DNA from: Flavobacterium sp.
GTDB lineage: Bacteria; Bacteroidota; Bacteroidia; Flavobacteriales; Flavobacteriaceae
Length of the DNA: 64,000 bases
NCBI RefSeq assembly: GCF_004295795.1
Contig: NZ_SEBR01000022.1
Span: 43,339-107,338 of the forward strand
Direction of reading: 5' to 3'
Shown: positions 42,588-51,913 of the stretch, in pieces
Layout of the letters: each line of letters begins with the position of its first letter
Position numbering within the stretch: the first letter of the stretch is position 1
The notes under the pieces: generated by a model
What the model was told of the DNA's origin: nothing
The model's database searches: none
The model's input: the letters and a program-made list of their open reading frames with translations, nothing else
Made by a program: the position numbers and the translations under genes

Positions 42588-44120
42588 TTACAGATATGAA
42601 GCGTTATCGATCAACTTCGCGGCTTTAGAGCGAATCTTCGCAAGCTCGCCCGGTTTCATCTTGTCGAGTTGGCTCAACATCATCGTCATCCTGGGATTGT
42701 CCTCGAAGTGCACGCGTTTTGCATCGACAAAATTCCAGTACAAAGCATTGAAAGGACAAGCGCGTTCGCCCAGGCGATCCTTGACGTCGTAATGGCATTT
42801 GAGGCAGTAATTCGACATTTTGTTGATGTAACTTCCGGATGAAACATAAGGTTTCGTGGCGACCAGACCGCCGTCTGCCCATTGCGACATGGCGCGCGTG
42901 TTGGGCATTTCGACCCATTCGATCGCGTCGACGTAAACGCCCAGATACCATTCGTCGACTTCGTTGGGGTTTGATCCGACCAGCAACGCAAAGTTTCCGA
43001 TGACCATCAAACGCTGGATGTGGTGCGCATAAGCTTCGTCGAGACTTTGGCCGATCGCATGTTTAAGGCAATTCATTTTTGTCTTCGCATCCCAATAAAA
43101 CCAAGGCAATTCCCTGTGATTCCTCAATTGGTTTTTGGTGCCGAAATCTGGCATGTGCATCCAATAGTAACCTCGCACATATTCGCGCCAACCGGTGATT
43201 TGGCGAATGTAGCCTTCGACCTCGTTGATCCTGACCTTGTCTTTTTCCTCATAAAACTTCTCGAGAACCGCATCGACGACTTCTTTGGGCGAAATCATCT
43301 TGGAATTCATCGCGAACGAAAGTCTCGAATGGAACAGGAATTTGTCGGCGGTGTGCATCGCGTCCTGATAATCGCCGAAATGCACGAGCAAATGGTTCAC
43401 GAAATGGCGCAAAATCCTTAAGCATTCGTCGCGCGTGGTTGGCCAATTGAAGTTTTCGGGCTTGATGTTTCCGAAGGTTTTTATTCCTGATTTCTCGATT
43501 TCTTTTACGATAGAAGTCACATCGGTCTCAAAAAGTTTGGCCTTCGGAATCTCGACCTGACCCGAGAATTTGTTGCGGTTCGCGTGGTCGTAATTCCATT
43601 TTCCGCCACGCGGATTTTCGCCAACCATTAAAATGTCGTGTTTTTTGCGCATGTTTCTATAGAAACTTTCCATCAGCAGTGACTTTTTGCCTTTGAAAAA
43701 ATCCTGGAATTCGTTTCGCGTCGTGTAGAAATGTTCGGTGTCGAAAACTTCGAAGCCGATCTTTAGTTTTTGACAGATGGATTTCAATTGTTCGTCAAGC
43801 CGATATTCGTCAGGAAGCAAATATTCGAATTTGTCGCAGTTATGGCGCGCAATAGCCTGATCGATGATTACGTCAAGTTGCTGCGGATTTCGAGAACTGT
43901 CGATTTTTAGGTAATCGACTTTGTGACCTTTGGATTCCAGATCTTGGGAAAAGTTGCGCATCGACGCGAAAAATGCCACGACTTTCTGGATGTGATGTTT
44001 GACGTAATCTGTTTCCTGACGCATTTCGGCCATGAGGTAAATCACGTTCCCATCTGGTTTTTCGAACCACGAATGATTGCCGTTGAGCTGGTCGCCGAGC
44101 AAGAGCCGAAGCGTTTTCAT
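42588..44120 (-). CDS. FeS-type cryptochrome/photolyase
   Basis: 510 aa from MKTLRLLLGDQLNGNHSWFE; an in-frame opening at 44279 runs through the DUF2256 gene in another frame and is rejected. N-terminal Rossmann-like domain, then an FAD-binding helical domain: HTADKFLFHSRLSFAMNSKM, VEGYIRQITGWREYVRGYYW and MPNTRAMSQWADGG. Candidate cluster cysteines are in SNYCLKCHYDVKDRLGERACPF. This is the FeS-BCP/CryB family, which includes (6-4) photolyases. Whether it repairs DNA or signals light cannot be decided from sequence. Confidence 0.9.
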   Translation of the reverse strand: MKTLRLLLGDQLNGNHSWFEKPDGNVIYLMAEMRQETDYVKHHIQKVVAFFASMRNFSQDLESKGHKVDYLKIDSSRNPQQLDVIIDQAIARHNCDKFEYLLPDEYRLDEQLKSICQKLKIGFEVFDTEHFYTTRNEFQDFFKGKKSLLMESFYRNMRKKHDILMVGENPRGGKWNYDHANRNKFSGQVEIPKAKLFETDVTSIVKEIEKSGIKTFGNIKPENFNWPTTRDECLRILRHFVNHLLVHFGDYQDAMHTADKFLFHSRLSFAMNSKMISPKEVVDAVLEKFYEEKDKVRINEVEGYIRQITGWREYVRGYYWMHMPDFGTKNQLRNHRELPWFYWDAKTKMNCLKHAIGQSLDEAYAHHIQRLMVIGNFALLVGSNPNEVDEWYLGVYVDAIEWVEMPNTRAMSQWADGGLVATKPYVSSGSYINKMSNYCLKCHYDVKDRLGERACPFNALYWNFVDAKRVHFEDNPRMTMMLSQLDKMKPGELAKIRSKAAKLIDNASYL

Positions 44121-44263
44121 GTAGTTTTGTTTTTGGTGCGCCGACATTTTTCGCTGCAATATTTCACGTCTTCCCAAACCTTTTCCCATTTTTTTCGCCA
44201 CGAAAACGGACGCCCGCAGACTTCGCAGGTTTTGGTTGGCAGATTCGGTTTTTGGTGCGTCAT
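44117..44263 (-). CDS. DUF2256 zinc-knuckle protein coupled to photolyase
   Basis: 48 aa: MTHQKPNLPTKTCEVCGRPF continuing SWRKKWEKVWEDVKYCSEKC and RRTKNKTT. The CxxC...CxxxC pattern and the RPFxWRKKW stretch match DUF2256, a family often found next to or fused with FeS-type photolyases. Its TGA overlaps the photolyase ATG by 4 nt (ATGA), so the two are translationally coupled. It is below common ORF-length cut-offs. Confidence 0.9.
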   Translation of the reverse strand: MTHQKPNLPTKTCEVCGRPFSWRKKWEKVWEDVKYCSEKCRRTKNKTT

Positions 44264-44459
44264 TCTTAAAGTTAGGCAATGTTGGTTTTGGTTTGGGTCA
44301 GATTGTGATTTTGTTTTGGATTGTTGATGATCAATTTTTGTAATTTTTTGAATATTGTTTGCTGGTTTTGGAGGCGGCGCTGCTTTAGCGAGCCTTTTTA
44401 CCGGCGATGCATCGCGAGCCGAAGATGAAACTACACTGAATTTGTTTCTGTGGAACTAG
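44264..44459. other. Noncoding stretch
   Basis: AT-rich T-tracts, then a G+C-rich patch (GGCGGCGCTGCTTTAGCGAG) and an imperfect hairpin near ACCGGCGATGCATCGCGAGC. No gene or clear regulatory site was seen. Confidence 0.4.
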
Positions 44460-44580
44460 TTTGCGTTAGGGATGCCGGCATTGTCTGAGCTCTTTTGCCC
44501 GTTTGGATTTTGTGATTTGGGAATAAAGTTCGCGGCAAAAAGCGAGTGCCGGCAGCCCGACGGCGGCTTCTAGGTTTTTA
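44460..44580 (-). repeat. Dispersed palindromic element, family 1, copy D
   Basis: Reverse orientation of copy C: GCGTTAGGGATGCCGGCATT, GAGCTCTTTTGCC, GGCAAAAAGCGAG, CAGCCCGACGGCGGC. Its outer arms contain GATGCCGGCA and GTGCCGGCAG, more regular than in copy C. Confidence 0.85.
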
Positions 44581-44715
44581 CAGCGGAGTTGGGAACTGCA
44601 ACTGCTACTGCGAACTGCGCACTGAAAGACCGCCGCCGGAACGCCCAAAAAATGATAAATCTCGTCGCCCTGCGTTTTATAATGCTTACTTTTACGTCGT
44701 TTTAGCAAAAAGACA

Positions 44716-46053
44716 ATGCAATCACCTCTAAAAATCGCAGTTGTCGGGTCTGGATTGGTAGGCTCGTTATTGGCGATTTACCTCAAAAAATCGGGTCACA
44801 CGGTTCACGTTTTTGACCGAAGCCCGGATATACGCTCGATCCAGTTCTCAGGACGTTCCATCAATTTGGCCATGTCGACGCGCGGTTGGAAAGCTGTGGA
44901 CGCCGTTGGCATCGGGGAAGAAATCCGGAGCATCGCCATTCCTATGGACAAGCGCGCGATCCACGTGTCTGACAAACTCAATTTTCAGCAATACGGCAAG
45001 GAAGGCGAGAGCATTTACTCGATTTCACGCGGCACTTTGAACAGAAAGATGATCGATTTGGCCGAAGCCGCCGGAGTGGAATTTTTCTTCGAACAAAGAA
45101 TTTGGGACGTGACGCTCGCGACCTCGACCTTGCACATTGGCGAAACCGAAAGAGGCGAGTGGACAGACCTTAAATACGACATGATTTTTGGTGCCGACGG
45201 TGCGTTTTCGAGAATCCGTCACCGCATGCAACGCCAGAGTATGTTCAATTATTCCCAAGAATTCCTGAATACGGGTTACAAGGAATTGAACATTCCGGCG
45301 AATGCCGATGGCACGCACAAACTTGACAAGAACTCGTTCCACATTTGGCCGAGAGGCGAATATATGCTGATCGCGCTTCCGAATCTCGACGGAAGTTTTA
45401 CGTGCACGTTGTTCATGCCGTTCGAAGGCAAAAACTCGTTTGCTTCGTTGACCGACAGAAAGTTGGTGGAAGATTTTTTCGCGAAGAATTTCCCGGATTC
45501 GATTGATGTGATCCCGAAGTTGGCCGAAGATTTTTTCAAGAATCCGACCTCGACTTTGGTGACGATGAAGTGTTTCCCTTGGACGTTCGAGGACAAAGTC
45601 GCGTTGATTGGCGATGCTTGCCATGCGATCGTTCCGTTTTACGGACAAGGCATGAACGCCGGTTTCGAGGACATCACGATCCTGAACGAGATGATCGAGA
45701 AACACGGAGACGATTGGGTCGCGATTTTCAAACAATACGAGCAGTTGAGAAAGCCCAATGCCGACGCGATCGCCGAATTGTCCTACCGCAATTTCATGGA
45801 AATGTCCTCGAGCGTAGCCGATGAAAAATTCCTGCTCCAAAAGAAGATCGAGAAGCGTTTCTCTGAGAAATATCCCGAAAAATGGACGCCTTTGTACAGC
45901 CGCGTCACGTTCAGCGACAGACCTTATTCTGAAGCTTTGGCCGAAGGCGAACGCCAAAAAGCGATCATGGATCAAGTGATGCAAATGCCGAACATCGAGT
46001 CGGTTTGGGACAGCGAAGAAGTCGAGCACAAAATTTTGGCCTACCTGTCATAA
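44716..46053 (+). CDS. kmo: Kynurenine 3-monooxygenase
   Basis: FAD-dependent hydroxylation of kynurenine. 445 aa: VVGSGLVGSLLAIYLKKSGH (FAD-binding), FSGRSINLAMSTRGWKAVDA, the DMIFGADGAFSRIRHRMQRQ region, GDACHAIVPFYGQGMNAGFE (FAD-binding motif with KMO-specific residues) and the LSYRNFMEMSSSV stretch typical of KMO. A membrane-anchoring C-terminal helix is not evident. A near-consensus -7 element TACTTTTA is at about 44688. Confidence 0.96.
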   Translation: MQSPLKIAVVGSGLVGSLLAIYLKKSGHTVHVFDRSPDIRSIQFSGRSINLAMSTRGWKAVDAVGIGEEIRSIAIPMDKRAIHVSDKLNFQQYGKEGESIYSISRGTLNRKMIDLAEAAGVEFFFEQRIWDVTLATSTLHIGETERGEWTDLKYDMIFGADGAFSRIRHRMQRQSMFNYSQEFLNTGYKELNIPANADGTHKLDKNSFHIWPRGEYMLIALPNLDGSFTCTLFMPFEGKNSFASLTDRKLVEDFFAKNFPDSIDVIPKLAEDFFKNPTSTLVTMKCFPWTFEDKVALIGDACHAIVPFYGQGMNAGFEDITILNEMIEKHGDDWVAIFKQYEQLRKPNADAIAELSYRNFMEMSSSVADEKFLLQKKIEKRFSEKYPEKWTPLYSRVTFSDRPYSEALAEGERQKAIMDQVMQMPNIESVWDSEEVEHKILAYLS

Positions 46054-46076
46054 GAACAATCCAAATATCAGCAATA

Positions 46077-46109
46077 AAAAAAGCGGTTCCGGTAAAGAAT
46101 CGCTTTTTT
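46077..46109. terminator. Bidirectional terminator between kmo and ndh
   Basis: AAAAAAGCG-G-TTC, 7-nt loop, GAA-T-CGCTTTTTT. A-tract on one side and T-tract on the other, so it can work for both convergent genes. Confidence 0.8.
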
Positions 46110-46150
46110 GGTTGTCAGATTTTACAATCTGTGAAGTTGTCGAATCTGAG

Positions 46151-47413
46151 TCACTCTTTCGGCTTGCGATCGGGCGTGTCCATCAAAACCCTCAGCGTCG
46201 AATCGTTCGTAAAATAACTGAACGCCCAATTCACGAAGATCAAAAGCCGGTTCTTGATGCTTAAAATCAGCATCAGATGCACGAACATCCACGTAAACCA
46301 AGCCAATCTGCCCTGAAAACTGAATTGCGGCAAATCGACCACGGCCTTGCGCTTCCCGATCGTCGCCATCGAACCTTTGTCGTGGTACTCGAACGGTTTT
46401 AGCATCACGCCTTTCGAAAGTCGGACGAAGTTTTTGGCCAACACATCGGCTTGTTCATTTGCTACAGCGGCGAGTTGCGGATGGCCTTTCGGAAATTTGT
46501 TCGTTTCCATGTAAGCGATGTCGCCAATGGCATACACGTCTTTCAGATTCGCGAGTTCGTTTTGTCGGTTGACGACCAATCGGTTTCCGCGCGTATAGGC
46601 TTCTTCGGGAATTCCGTCGAGTTTGCTGCCTGAAATTCCGGCGGCCCAAATCACGTTTTCGGACGCGATCGTTTCACCCGATTTCAGTGTCACGGTCACG
46701 CCGTCGTAACTGTCGAGCAAAGTCTCGGTGCGCACTTTCACGCCAAGATCTTCGAGGTATTTTCTGGAATATTTGTGCGATTCGTCGCTCATGGCATTGA
46801 GCAGATTCGGAAGTCCTTCCAAAAGATAGACCGTGAGTTTCGAGAAATCCTGGTCAGGATAATCTTTCGGCAAGATGTTTTTCTTCATTTCTGCCAACGC
46901 GCCCGCTAGTTCGACTCCGGTCGGTCCGCCGCCGACGACGACAAATGTGAGCAAGGCGTCGATCTGTTCTGGTTTTGCCGTGATCGAATCCTCGAAAGTC
47001 TGCAAAATCCGGTTGCGAAGTTGGATGGCTTCGGGCACGGATTTCATCGGATAAGCGTGCTTTGCCAATTCCTTGTTTCCGAAGTAATTCGTCTCGCAAC
47101 CATTCGCGATCACGAGATAATCGTAAGAATAGTCGCCAATCGATGTTTGAAGTTTTTTGGCTGCCACATCGACATTTTCAACGACAGCTTTCCTTACATG
47201 CACGTTCTTGCATTTTTGGAAAACCTTGCGCAACGGAAACGAAATGCTCGAAGGTTCAAGCCTGGCAGTCGCCACTTGGTACATGAGCGGCTGAAATTGG
47301 TGGTAGTTGTGCTTGTCGAAAATCCAGATGTCGTAATCGGATTTTTTGAGTCTTTGCGCCAAAGTCAGTCCGGCGAACCCGGCGCCTATGATGGCAATGC
47401 GTTTTCTTCCCAT
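46151..47413 (-). CDS. ndh: Type II NADH:quinone oxidoreductase
   Basis: Single-subunit, non-proton-pumping NADH dehydrogenase. 420 aa with the FAD site IAIIGAGFAGLTLAQRL, the NADH site FVVVGGGPTGVELAGALAEM, YAIGDIAYME and the quinone-side segment HPQLAAVANEQADVLAKNF. The C-terminus has a hydrophobic, probably membrane-associating stretch (WFTWMFVHLMLILSIKNRLL). Confidence 0.95.
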   Translation of the reverse strand: MGRKRIAIIGAGFAGLTLAQRLKKSDYDIWIFDKHNYHQFQPLMYQVATARLEPSSISFPLRKVFQKCKNVHVRKAVVENVDVAAKKLQTSIGDYSYDYLVIANGCETNYFGNKELAKHAYPMKSVPEAIQLRNRILQTFEDSITAKPEQIDALLTFVVVGGGPTGVELAGALAEMKKNILPKDYPDQDFSKLTVYLLEGLPNLLNAMSDESHKYSRKYLEDLGVKVRTETLLDSYDGVTVTLKSGETIASENVIWAAGISGSKLDGIPEEAYTRGNRLVVNRQNELANLKDVYAIGDIAYMETNKFPKGHPQLAAVANEQADVLAKNFVRLSKGVMLKPFEYHDKGSMATIGKRKAVVDLPQFSFQGRLAWFTWMFVHLMLILSIKNRLLIFVNWAFSYFTNDSTLRVLMDTPDRKPKE

Positions 47414-47578
47414 TTGTGTTGTTGTTATCGTATGTTAAAGTTACCGATAAACCCGCACAGGAAAAGGTTTCTTAACGTTTCTTAACGCGTTTCAATCGGC
47501 CGGATTCTGCGAAAACGTTGGAAATTTCGTTTTGGTATTTTGAGGATTCGCCCTTTTTGGAAAATCTCCGCGTTGGCT

Positions 47579-47950
47579 TTACTTCTTGAAAATAAAATAA
47601 ACCGCCAAGACCAAAAAGCAAAACCCGACGGCGTGATTCCACTTGAAGCTTTCGCCTTTGAAGAAAAGCATCGAAAAACACACGAACACGATCAATGTAA
47701 TGACTTCTTGGATGACTTTCAGTTGCAGAAGCGAGAACGGACCGCCGTTGTCTTTGAATCCGAGTCGATTCGCCGGAACCTGGAAAAAATATTCGAACAA
47801 TGCCAAACCCCAACTTATAAATACGATAGCAATCAATCCGGCGCTTTCGAACCACTTCCATTCCTTGAATTTGAGGTGTCCATACCAGGCTAACGTCATG
47901 AAAATGTTCGACAAAACAAGCAATCCGATAGTGATTAGACCGCGAGTCAT
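47579..47950 (-). CDS. DUF486 (DMT-type) small membrane protein
   Basis: 123 aa with four hydrophobic segments (GLITIGLLVLSNIFMTLAWY, GLIAIVFISWGLALFEYFF, VIQEVITLIVFVCFSMLFF, HAVGFCFLVLAVYFIF) and the conserved FKEWKWFESAG and EYFFQVPANRLG motifs of the DUF486 family. Its ATGA start overlaps the end of the HerA-like gene by 4 nt. Function unknown. Confidence 0.88.
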   Translation of the reverse strand: MTRGLITIGLLVLSNIFMTLAWYGHLKFKEWKWFESAGLIAIVFISWGLALFEYFFQVPANRLGFKDNGGPFSLLQLKVIQEVITLIVFVCFSMLFFKGESFKWNHAVGFCFLVLAVYFIFKK

Positions 47951-49512
47951 TTTTTGAAAATCTTATTCAGTATCGAAAAGGCTCCGCGGATGAAAGTCGC
48001 ACTCGTCAGGACTTTTACGACCGATTTTGTGACTTGCCCCACTTGATCGTCTGATTTTTTAGATTGCTGTTGCGCCTGTTTTTGGTCAATTTTGGCTTGG
48101 GTTTGCTGTTGTTTAGCGGCTTCGGCTTTTTGTTTTTGGTCGATGGCTTGCTGTTCGGCTTCGGCGATTTTCTTGTTCAAAAGTTCGTAAGCGCTTTCGC
48201 GATCGATGACTTCGTTGTATTTTTTGTACAGTTTGGATTTGTCGTTGATCGATTTGATTTCGTCGTCGGTCAAAATGTCCATGCGGCTTTGTGGCGCGCG
48301 CATCATCGTGGCGGCAAGCGGTGTCGGGACGCCTTTTTCGCTCAAGGCCGTGACGAACGCTTCACCGATTCCAAGACTTGTGAGCACTTGGTCGGTTTTG
48401 TAGAATTCCGACGTCGGGTAGTTGTCGGCGGTTTGTTTGATCGCTTGTCTGTCGTTGGCCGTAAAAGCTCTTAGAGCGTGTTGGATTTTGAGTCCGAGTT
48501 GGGCGAGAATGCCGTTTGGAATGTCCATCGGATTCTGGGTGACGAAATAAACGCCGATTCCCTTGGAACGGATAAGTTTCACGATGGTTTCGATCTGGTC
48601 GAGAAGTGCTTTGCTGGCTTCGTTGAAAATCAGGTGCGCCTCGTCTATGAAAATCACGAGTTCGGGTTGTCCGGCGTCGCCTTGTTCGGGCATTTGCTGA
48701 TAGATTTCGGCCAAAAGGCTCAGCATGAAAGTCGAGAAAAGTTTGGGTTTGTCCTGGATGTCGTTCAATCGGATGATGTTTACGTAACCGCGTCCGTTCT
48801 CGTCAAGCCGCATCAGATCTGAAATATCAAATGAAAGTTCGCCAAAGAAAATATCGCCTCCTTGTTGCTCGAGTTCGATGATTTTGCGAAGGATCGTGCC
48901 TGTGGTCGCCGTGGAGATCTTCCCGTAATTTTCCTCGATTTCGGATTTTCCTTCATCGGTTATATAATGGAGGACCTTTTTGATGTCTTTCAGATCGAGA
49001 AGCGCGAGTTGGTTGTCGTCGCAGTATTTGAAGATGATCGAAACCACGCTCGATTGCACGTCGTTGAGCCCGAGAATTCGCGAGAAAAGCACAGGTCCGA
49101 ATTCGGAAACCGTCGCCCGAAGCCGCACGCCATTCTGGTCGGATAAAGTCATCAACTCTACCGGATAAGCGGTCGGCGAAAACGGAATTTCTATTTTTTG
49201 GTGTCTTTCGGAAACGAACGGTTGCTCGACTCCGGCTTCGGCAATGCCCGAAAAATCACCTTTTATGTCCATCATCAAAACCGGGATTCCAAAACTGGAA
49301 AGCTGCTCTGACAACACTTGGATGGTTTTGGTTTTGCCCGTTCCGGTCGCTCCGGCGATCAGCCCGTGCCGATTTAGGGTTTTTAGTGGGATTTTGACTT
49401 GGGCTTCGGGTATCGGTTCACCGTCCAAAATCGCCGATCCTAACGTCAAAGTGTCTCCTTTTGAGGTGTAACCCGTGTTTATGGCCGAGATGAATTCGTC
49501 TTTTGTAGGCAT
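47947..49512 (-). CDS. HerA-like ATPase (DUF853 family)
   Basis: 521 aa from MPTKDEFISAINTGYTSKGD; a longer frame to 49656 adds a poor N-terminus. Walker A is GATGTGKTKTI (about residue 51), Walker B LVIFIDEAHLIF (about 287), and the VYFVTQNPMDIPNGILAQLG segment follows. A charged Gln/Lys-rich coiled region (about 440-500) precedes a basic tail. Related to E. coli YjgR. A role in DNA handling is only inferred. Confidence 0.88.
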   Translation of the reverse strand: MPTKDEFISAINTGYTSKGDTLTLGSAILDGEPIPEAQVKIPLKTLNRHGLIAGATGTGKTKTIQVLSEQLSSFGIPVLMMDIKGDFSGIAEAGVEQPFVSERHQKIEIPFSPTAYPVELMTLSDQNGVRLRATVSEFGPVLFSRILGLNDVQSSVVSIIFKYCDDNQLALLDLKDIKKVLHYITDEGKSEIEENYGKISTATTGTILRKIIELEQQGGDIFFGELSFDISDLMRLDENGRGYVNIIRLNDIQDKPKLFSTFMLSLLAEIYQQMPEQGDAGQPELVIFIDEAHLIFNEASKALLDQIETIVKLIRSKGIGVYFVTQNPMDIPNGILAQLGLKIQHALRAFTANDRQAIKQTADNYPTSEFYKTDQVLTSLGIGEAFVTALSEKGVPTPLAATMMRAPQSRMDILTDDEIKSINDKSKLYKKYNEVIDRESAYELLNKKIAEAEQQAIDQKQKAEAAKQQQTQAKIDQKQAQQQSKKSDDQVGQVTKSVVKVLTSATFIRGAFSILNKIFKK

Positions 49513-49737
49513 ATTTTTATGTTTTTTCGGTCGGATAAATTGCAAGCTGAAAGTTATGAATTTAGTTGATAGCCGATTATGTAAAAAAGATTGTTTTCGT
49601 CCCAACCTTTTAACAAAAAATAACATCTTTGGAAATACTATCTCAATCGTTTGCACGTTAGGTGTGGCAACGGTTTTGGGCAGATTAAATTAATGTGAAT
49701 AATATTAAAAAAAGTTTTTTTATTTAGAAGTAACATA

Positions 49738-49745
49738 TAAATTTG
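49738..49745 (+). promoter_or_regulatory. -7 element of the exbB-tonB operon
   Basis: TAAATTTG followed by CCG, with a T-tract at 49715-49721 in the -33 position. The leader is about 65 nt. Nothing else is seen in 49513-49816. Confidence 0.6.
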
Positions 49746-49816
49746 CCGTTCATGGTTTTTTACCGAAAAATTCAAAAAACTATAAGATAATCTTTTAAAA
49801 ACTAAAAATTGTAAAA

Positions 49817-50638
49817 ATGGCAAACGCTAAAAAACAGAGTAGTTCAAATGGAGGAAGTCTATTCTCCGCTATTACTATCATTGCATGTATTTTTATCGGA
49901 TACTTGATCTGGACTTTTGTAATGGGTGACGGTTCCAACTTTGAAGGTGGAACTAACGCAGGCCACCCGCTACCAGGAAATTATCTTGCAATGGTATACA
50001 AGGGAGGACCTATCGTTCCGGTTTTGATGGGACTACTTTTGATGGTTGTGGTTTTCTCAATTGAGCGTTTCATGGTTATATCTAAAGCTTCAGGAAAAGG
50101 AAATCTTGACACTTTCATGAACAATGTTCAAGGTAGCATCAAAGCTGGTGACATCGATTCAGCTATCGCTGCTTGCGACAAACAACAAGGTTCTGTTGCC
50201 AACGCTATCAAAGCCGCGCTTGTGAAATATCAGGAAGTGAAGAAAGAAGGAGTCAGCAGCGAGGAAGCTTCTGAAACGATCCACAAAGAAATCGAAGAGG
50301 CTACTTCACTCGAAATGCCGATGTTGGAGAAAAACCTTACTATCCTTTCGACTTTGGTGTCGCTTGGTACACTTGCAGGTCTCTTGGGAACGGTAACGGG
50401 TATGATCAAGGCCTTCTCGGCTATCGCAACTGCCGGTACTCCTGACCAGGCGCTTCTTGCAAACGGTATCTCCGAAGCACTTATCAATACTGCTACAGGT
50501 ATCGCGACATCTGCACTTTCGATCATCATGTACAACTTGTTCACATCAAAAATCGATACTTTGACGTATTCTATCGATGAGGCTGGTTCTACAATCGTGA
50601 ACACTTACAGAAAGTTCAGAGGAGCTGCGAGAAACTAA
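49817..50638 (+). CDS. exbB: ExbB/MotA/TolQ proton channel subunit
   Basis: 273 aa inner-membrane protein. Transmembrane segments near residues 20-40 and 65-85, then the conserved pair around LSTLVSLGTLAGLLGTVTGM and ALINTATGIATSALSIIMYN. It uses the proton motive force together with ExbD and TonB to power outer membrane receptors. Codon use here is plainer (AGA, GAC, AAC) than in neighbours, as expected of a highly expressed gene. Confidence 0.95.
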   Translation: MANAKKQSSSNGGSLFSAITIIACIFIGYLIWTFVMGDGSNFEGGTNAGHPLPGNYLAMVYKGGPIVPVLMGLLLMVVVFSIERFMVISKASGKGNLDTFMNNVQGSIKAGDIDSAIAACDKQQGSVANAIKAALVKYQEVKKEGVSSEEASETIHKEIEEATSLEMPMLEKNLTILSTLVSLGTLAGLLGTVTGMIKAFSAIATAGTPDQALLANGISEALINTATGIATSALSIIMYNLFTSKIDTLTYSIDEAGSTIVNTYRKFRGAARN

Positions 50639-50652
50639 GTACTAATTGAGAC

Positions 50653-50680
50653 GCTTTTCCCGTTGTAATACACGGGAAAG
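50653..50680 (+). other. Hairpin between exbB and first exbD
   Basis: CTTTTCCCG, short loop, CGGGAAAG, followed by TCTTTAAAAT. It may moderate expression downstream of exbB or stabilise its message. Confidence 0.5.
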
Positions 50681-50701
50681 TCTTTAAAATAAAACCAGAT
50701 A

Positions 50702-51319
50702 ATGGCTAAAGTAAAAATGTCAAAGAAAGCAACCAGCATCGACATGACGGCGATGTGTGACGTTGCATTTCTTCTCCTGACGTTCTTTATCCTTACTGCG
50801 ACCGCCAAACAGCCGGAACCATTGCCGGTAGATACTCCAAGTTCAACCGTTCAGACGAAATTGCCAGACAGCGATTTGGCTACGATCACGATCGGTAAGA
50901 AAGGGACGGTATTTTTTGGAGTTACAGGTCGTGATTTGAGAGAAAGTACGTTGGACATGATGGCACAGAAATACAATGTGACGTTTTCTCCCGAAGACAA
51001 AGCGAAATTTGTCCTCATCGAAAACTTCGGTGTTTCTATGGCCAATTTGAAAACGCTTATCGACATGAAGAACAGCGACCGAAATGCAGAAGGTACGCAG
51101 CCTGGAATTCCGAAGGATTCTTTGGACAACCAATTGGCAGACTGGATTCAGTACGCCCGTCGTTCGGCAATCGATTTGCACCAAAAAGAGCTTACTATCG
51201 CCATCAAGGGCGACGCAACAGAGGAATATCCTGAAATCAAGAAGGTGATGGATATTTTACAGAACCAAAAGGTCAACAATTTTAATTTGGTAACCGGTCT
51301 TCGTGGCAAGGACTTCTAA
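50702..51319 (+). CDS. exbD: ExbD/TolR subunit 1
   Basis: 205 aa with a single N-terminal transmembrane segment and the essential Asp in SIDMTAMCDVAFLLLTFFIL. The periplasmic part is unusually long, with an insertion between residues 85 and 155 compared with E. coli ExbD (141 aa). Second component of the proton channel. Confidence 0.93.
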   Translation: MAKVKMSKKATSIDMTAMCDVAFLLLTFFILTATAKQPEPLPVDTPSSTVQTKLPDSDLATITIGKKGTVFFGVTGRDLRESTLDMMAQKYNVTFSPEDKAKFVLIENFGVSMANLKTLIDMKNSDRNAEGTQPGIPKDSLDNQLADWIQYARRSAIDLHQKELTIAIKGDATEEYPEIKKVMDILQNQKVNNFNLVTGLRGKDF

Positions 51320-51334
51320 TATAAAGAACTAGAA

Positions 51335-51898
51335 ATGGCAGAATTAAATACGGGCGACGGTGGTGGCAAGAAAGGCTCCAAGAAAGTCCGCAGTAAGAAG
51401 CTGAATTCCAAGGTCGATTTGACTGCGATGGTAGATTTGGCCTTCCTTTTGATTACGTTCTTTATGTTGACGACCTCTTTGTCAAAACCTCAGTCCATGG
51501 ACTTGAGCTTGCCTGACAAGGAAGACGATCCGAACAAGAAGACCGATGTAAAGGTTGACGAAAACAGAACCATGACGCTTCTTTTGGGTGACAACAACCA
51601 ATTGAAAGTCTATATGGGAATGCTTACGAATCCTATTATGGCGCCAAAAGATATCGCTTATGGGAAGTCAGGATTGAGAGCCGAGATTCTCAAGAGAAAG
51701 AAAACTGTAGCGGAATATACAGGCGATCCTAAGAAAGGACTTATCGTAATCATCAAACCAAGCAAGAAATCGAATTACAGAAATTTGGTGGATGTACTTG
51801 ACGAAATGGCAATCGACGATGTCCCGACTTACGCAATCACCGACATTCTTCCGGAGGAAGTTAAACTGTTAGAAGGCGCTGCTCCGGCAACTCCTTAA
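51335..51898 (+). CDS. exbD: ExbD/TolR subunit 2
   Basis: 187 aa, a second ExbD with VDLTAMVDLAFLLITFFMLT. The lysine/glycine-rich start (GDGGGKKGSKKVRSKK) is distinctive. Two ExbD paralogues in a row after one ExbB is a Bacteroidota arrangement. They may form a heteromeric stator. Confidence 0.93.
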   Translation: MAELNTGDGGGKKGSKKVRSKKLNSKVDLTAMVDLAFLLITFFMLTTSLSKPQSMDLSLPDKEDDPNKKTDVKVDENRTMTLLLGDNNQLKVYMGMLTNPIMAPKDIAYGKSGLRAEILKRKKTVAEYTGDPKKGLIVIIKPSKKSNYRNLVDVLDEMAIDDVPTYAITDILPEEVKLLEGAAPATP

Positions 51899-51913
51899 TA
51901 ATACAATCACACC

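Noticed and set aside
42588..44279. Photolyase with 53-residue N-terminal extension
   Set aside because: The extension is the DUF2256 gene read in another frame; MKTLRLLLGDQ is the family N-terminus.
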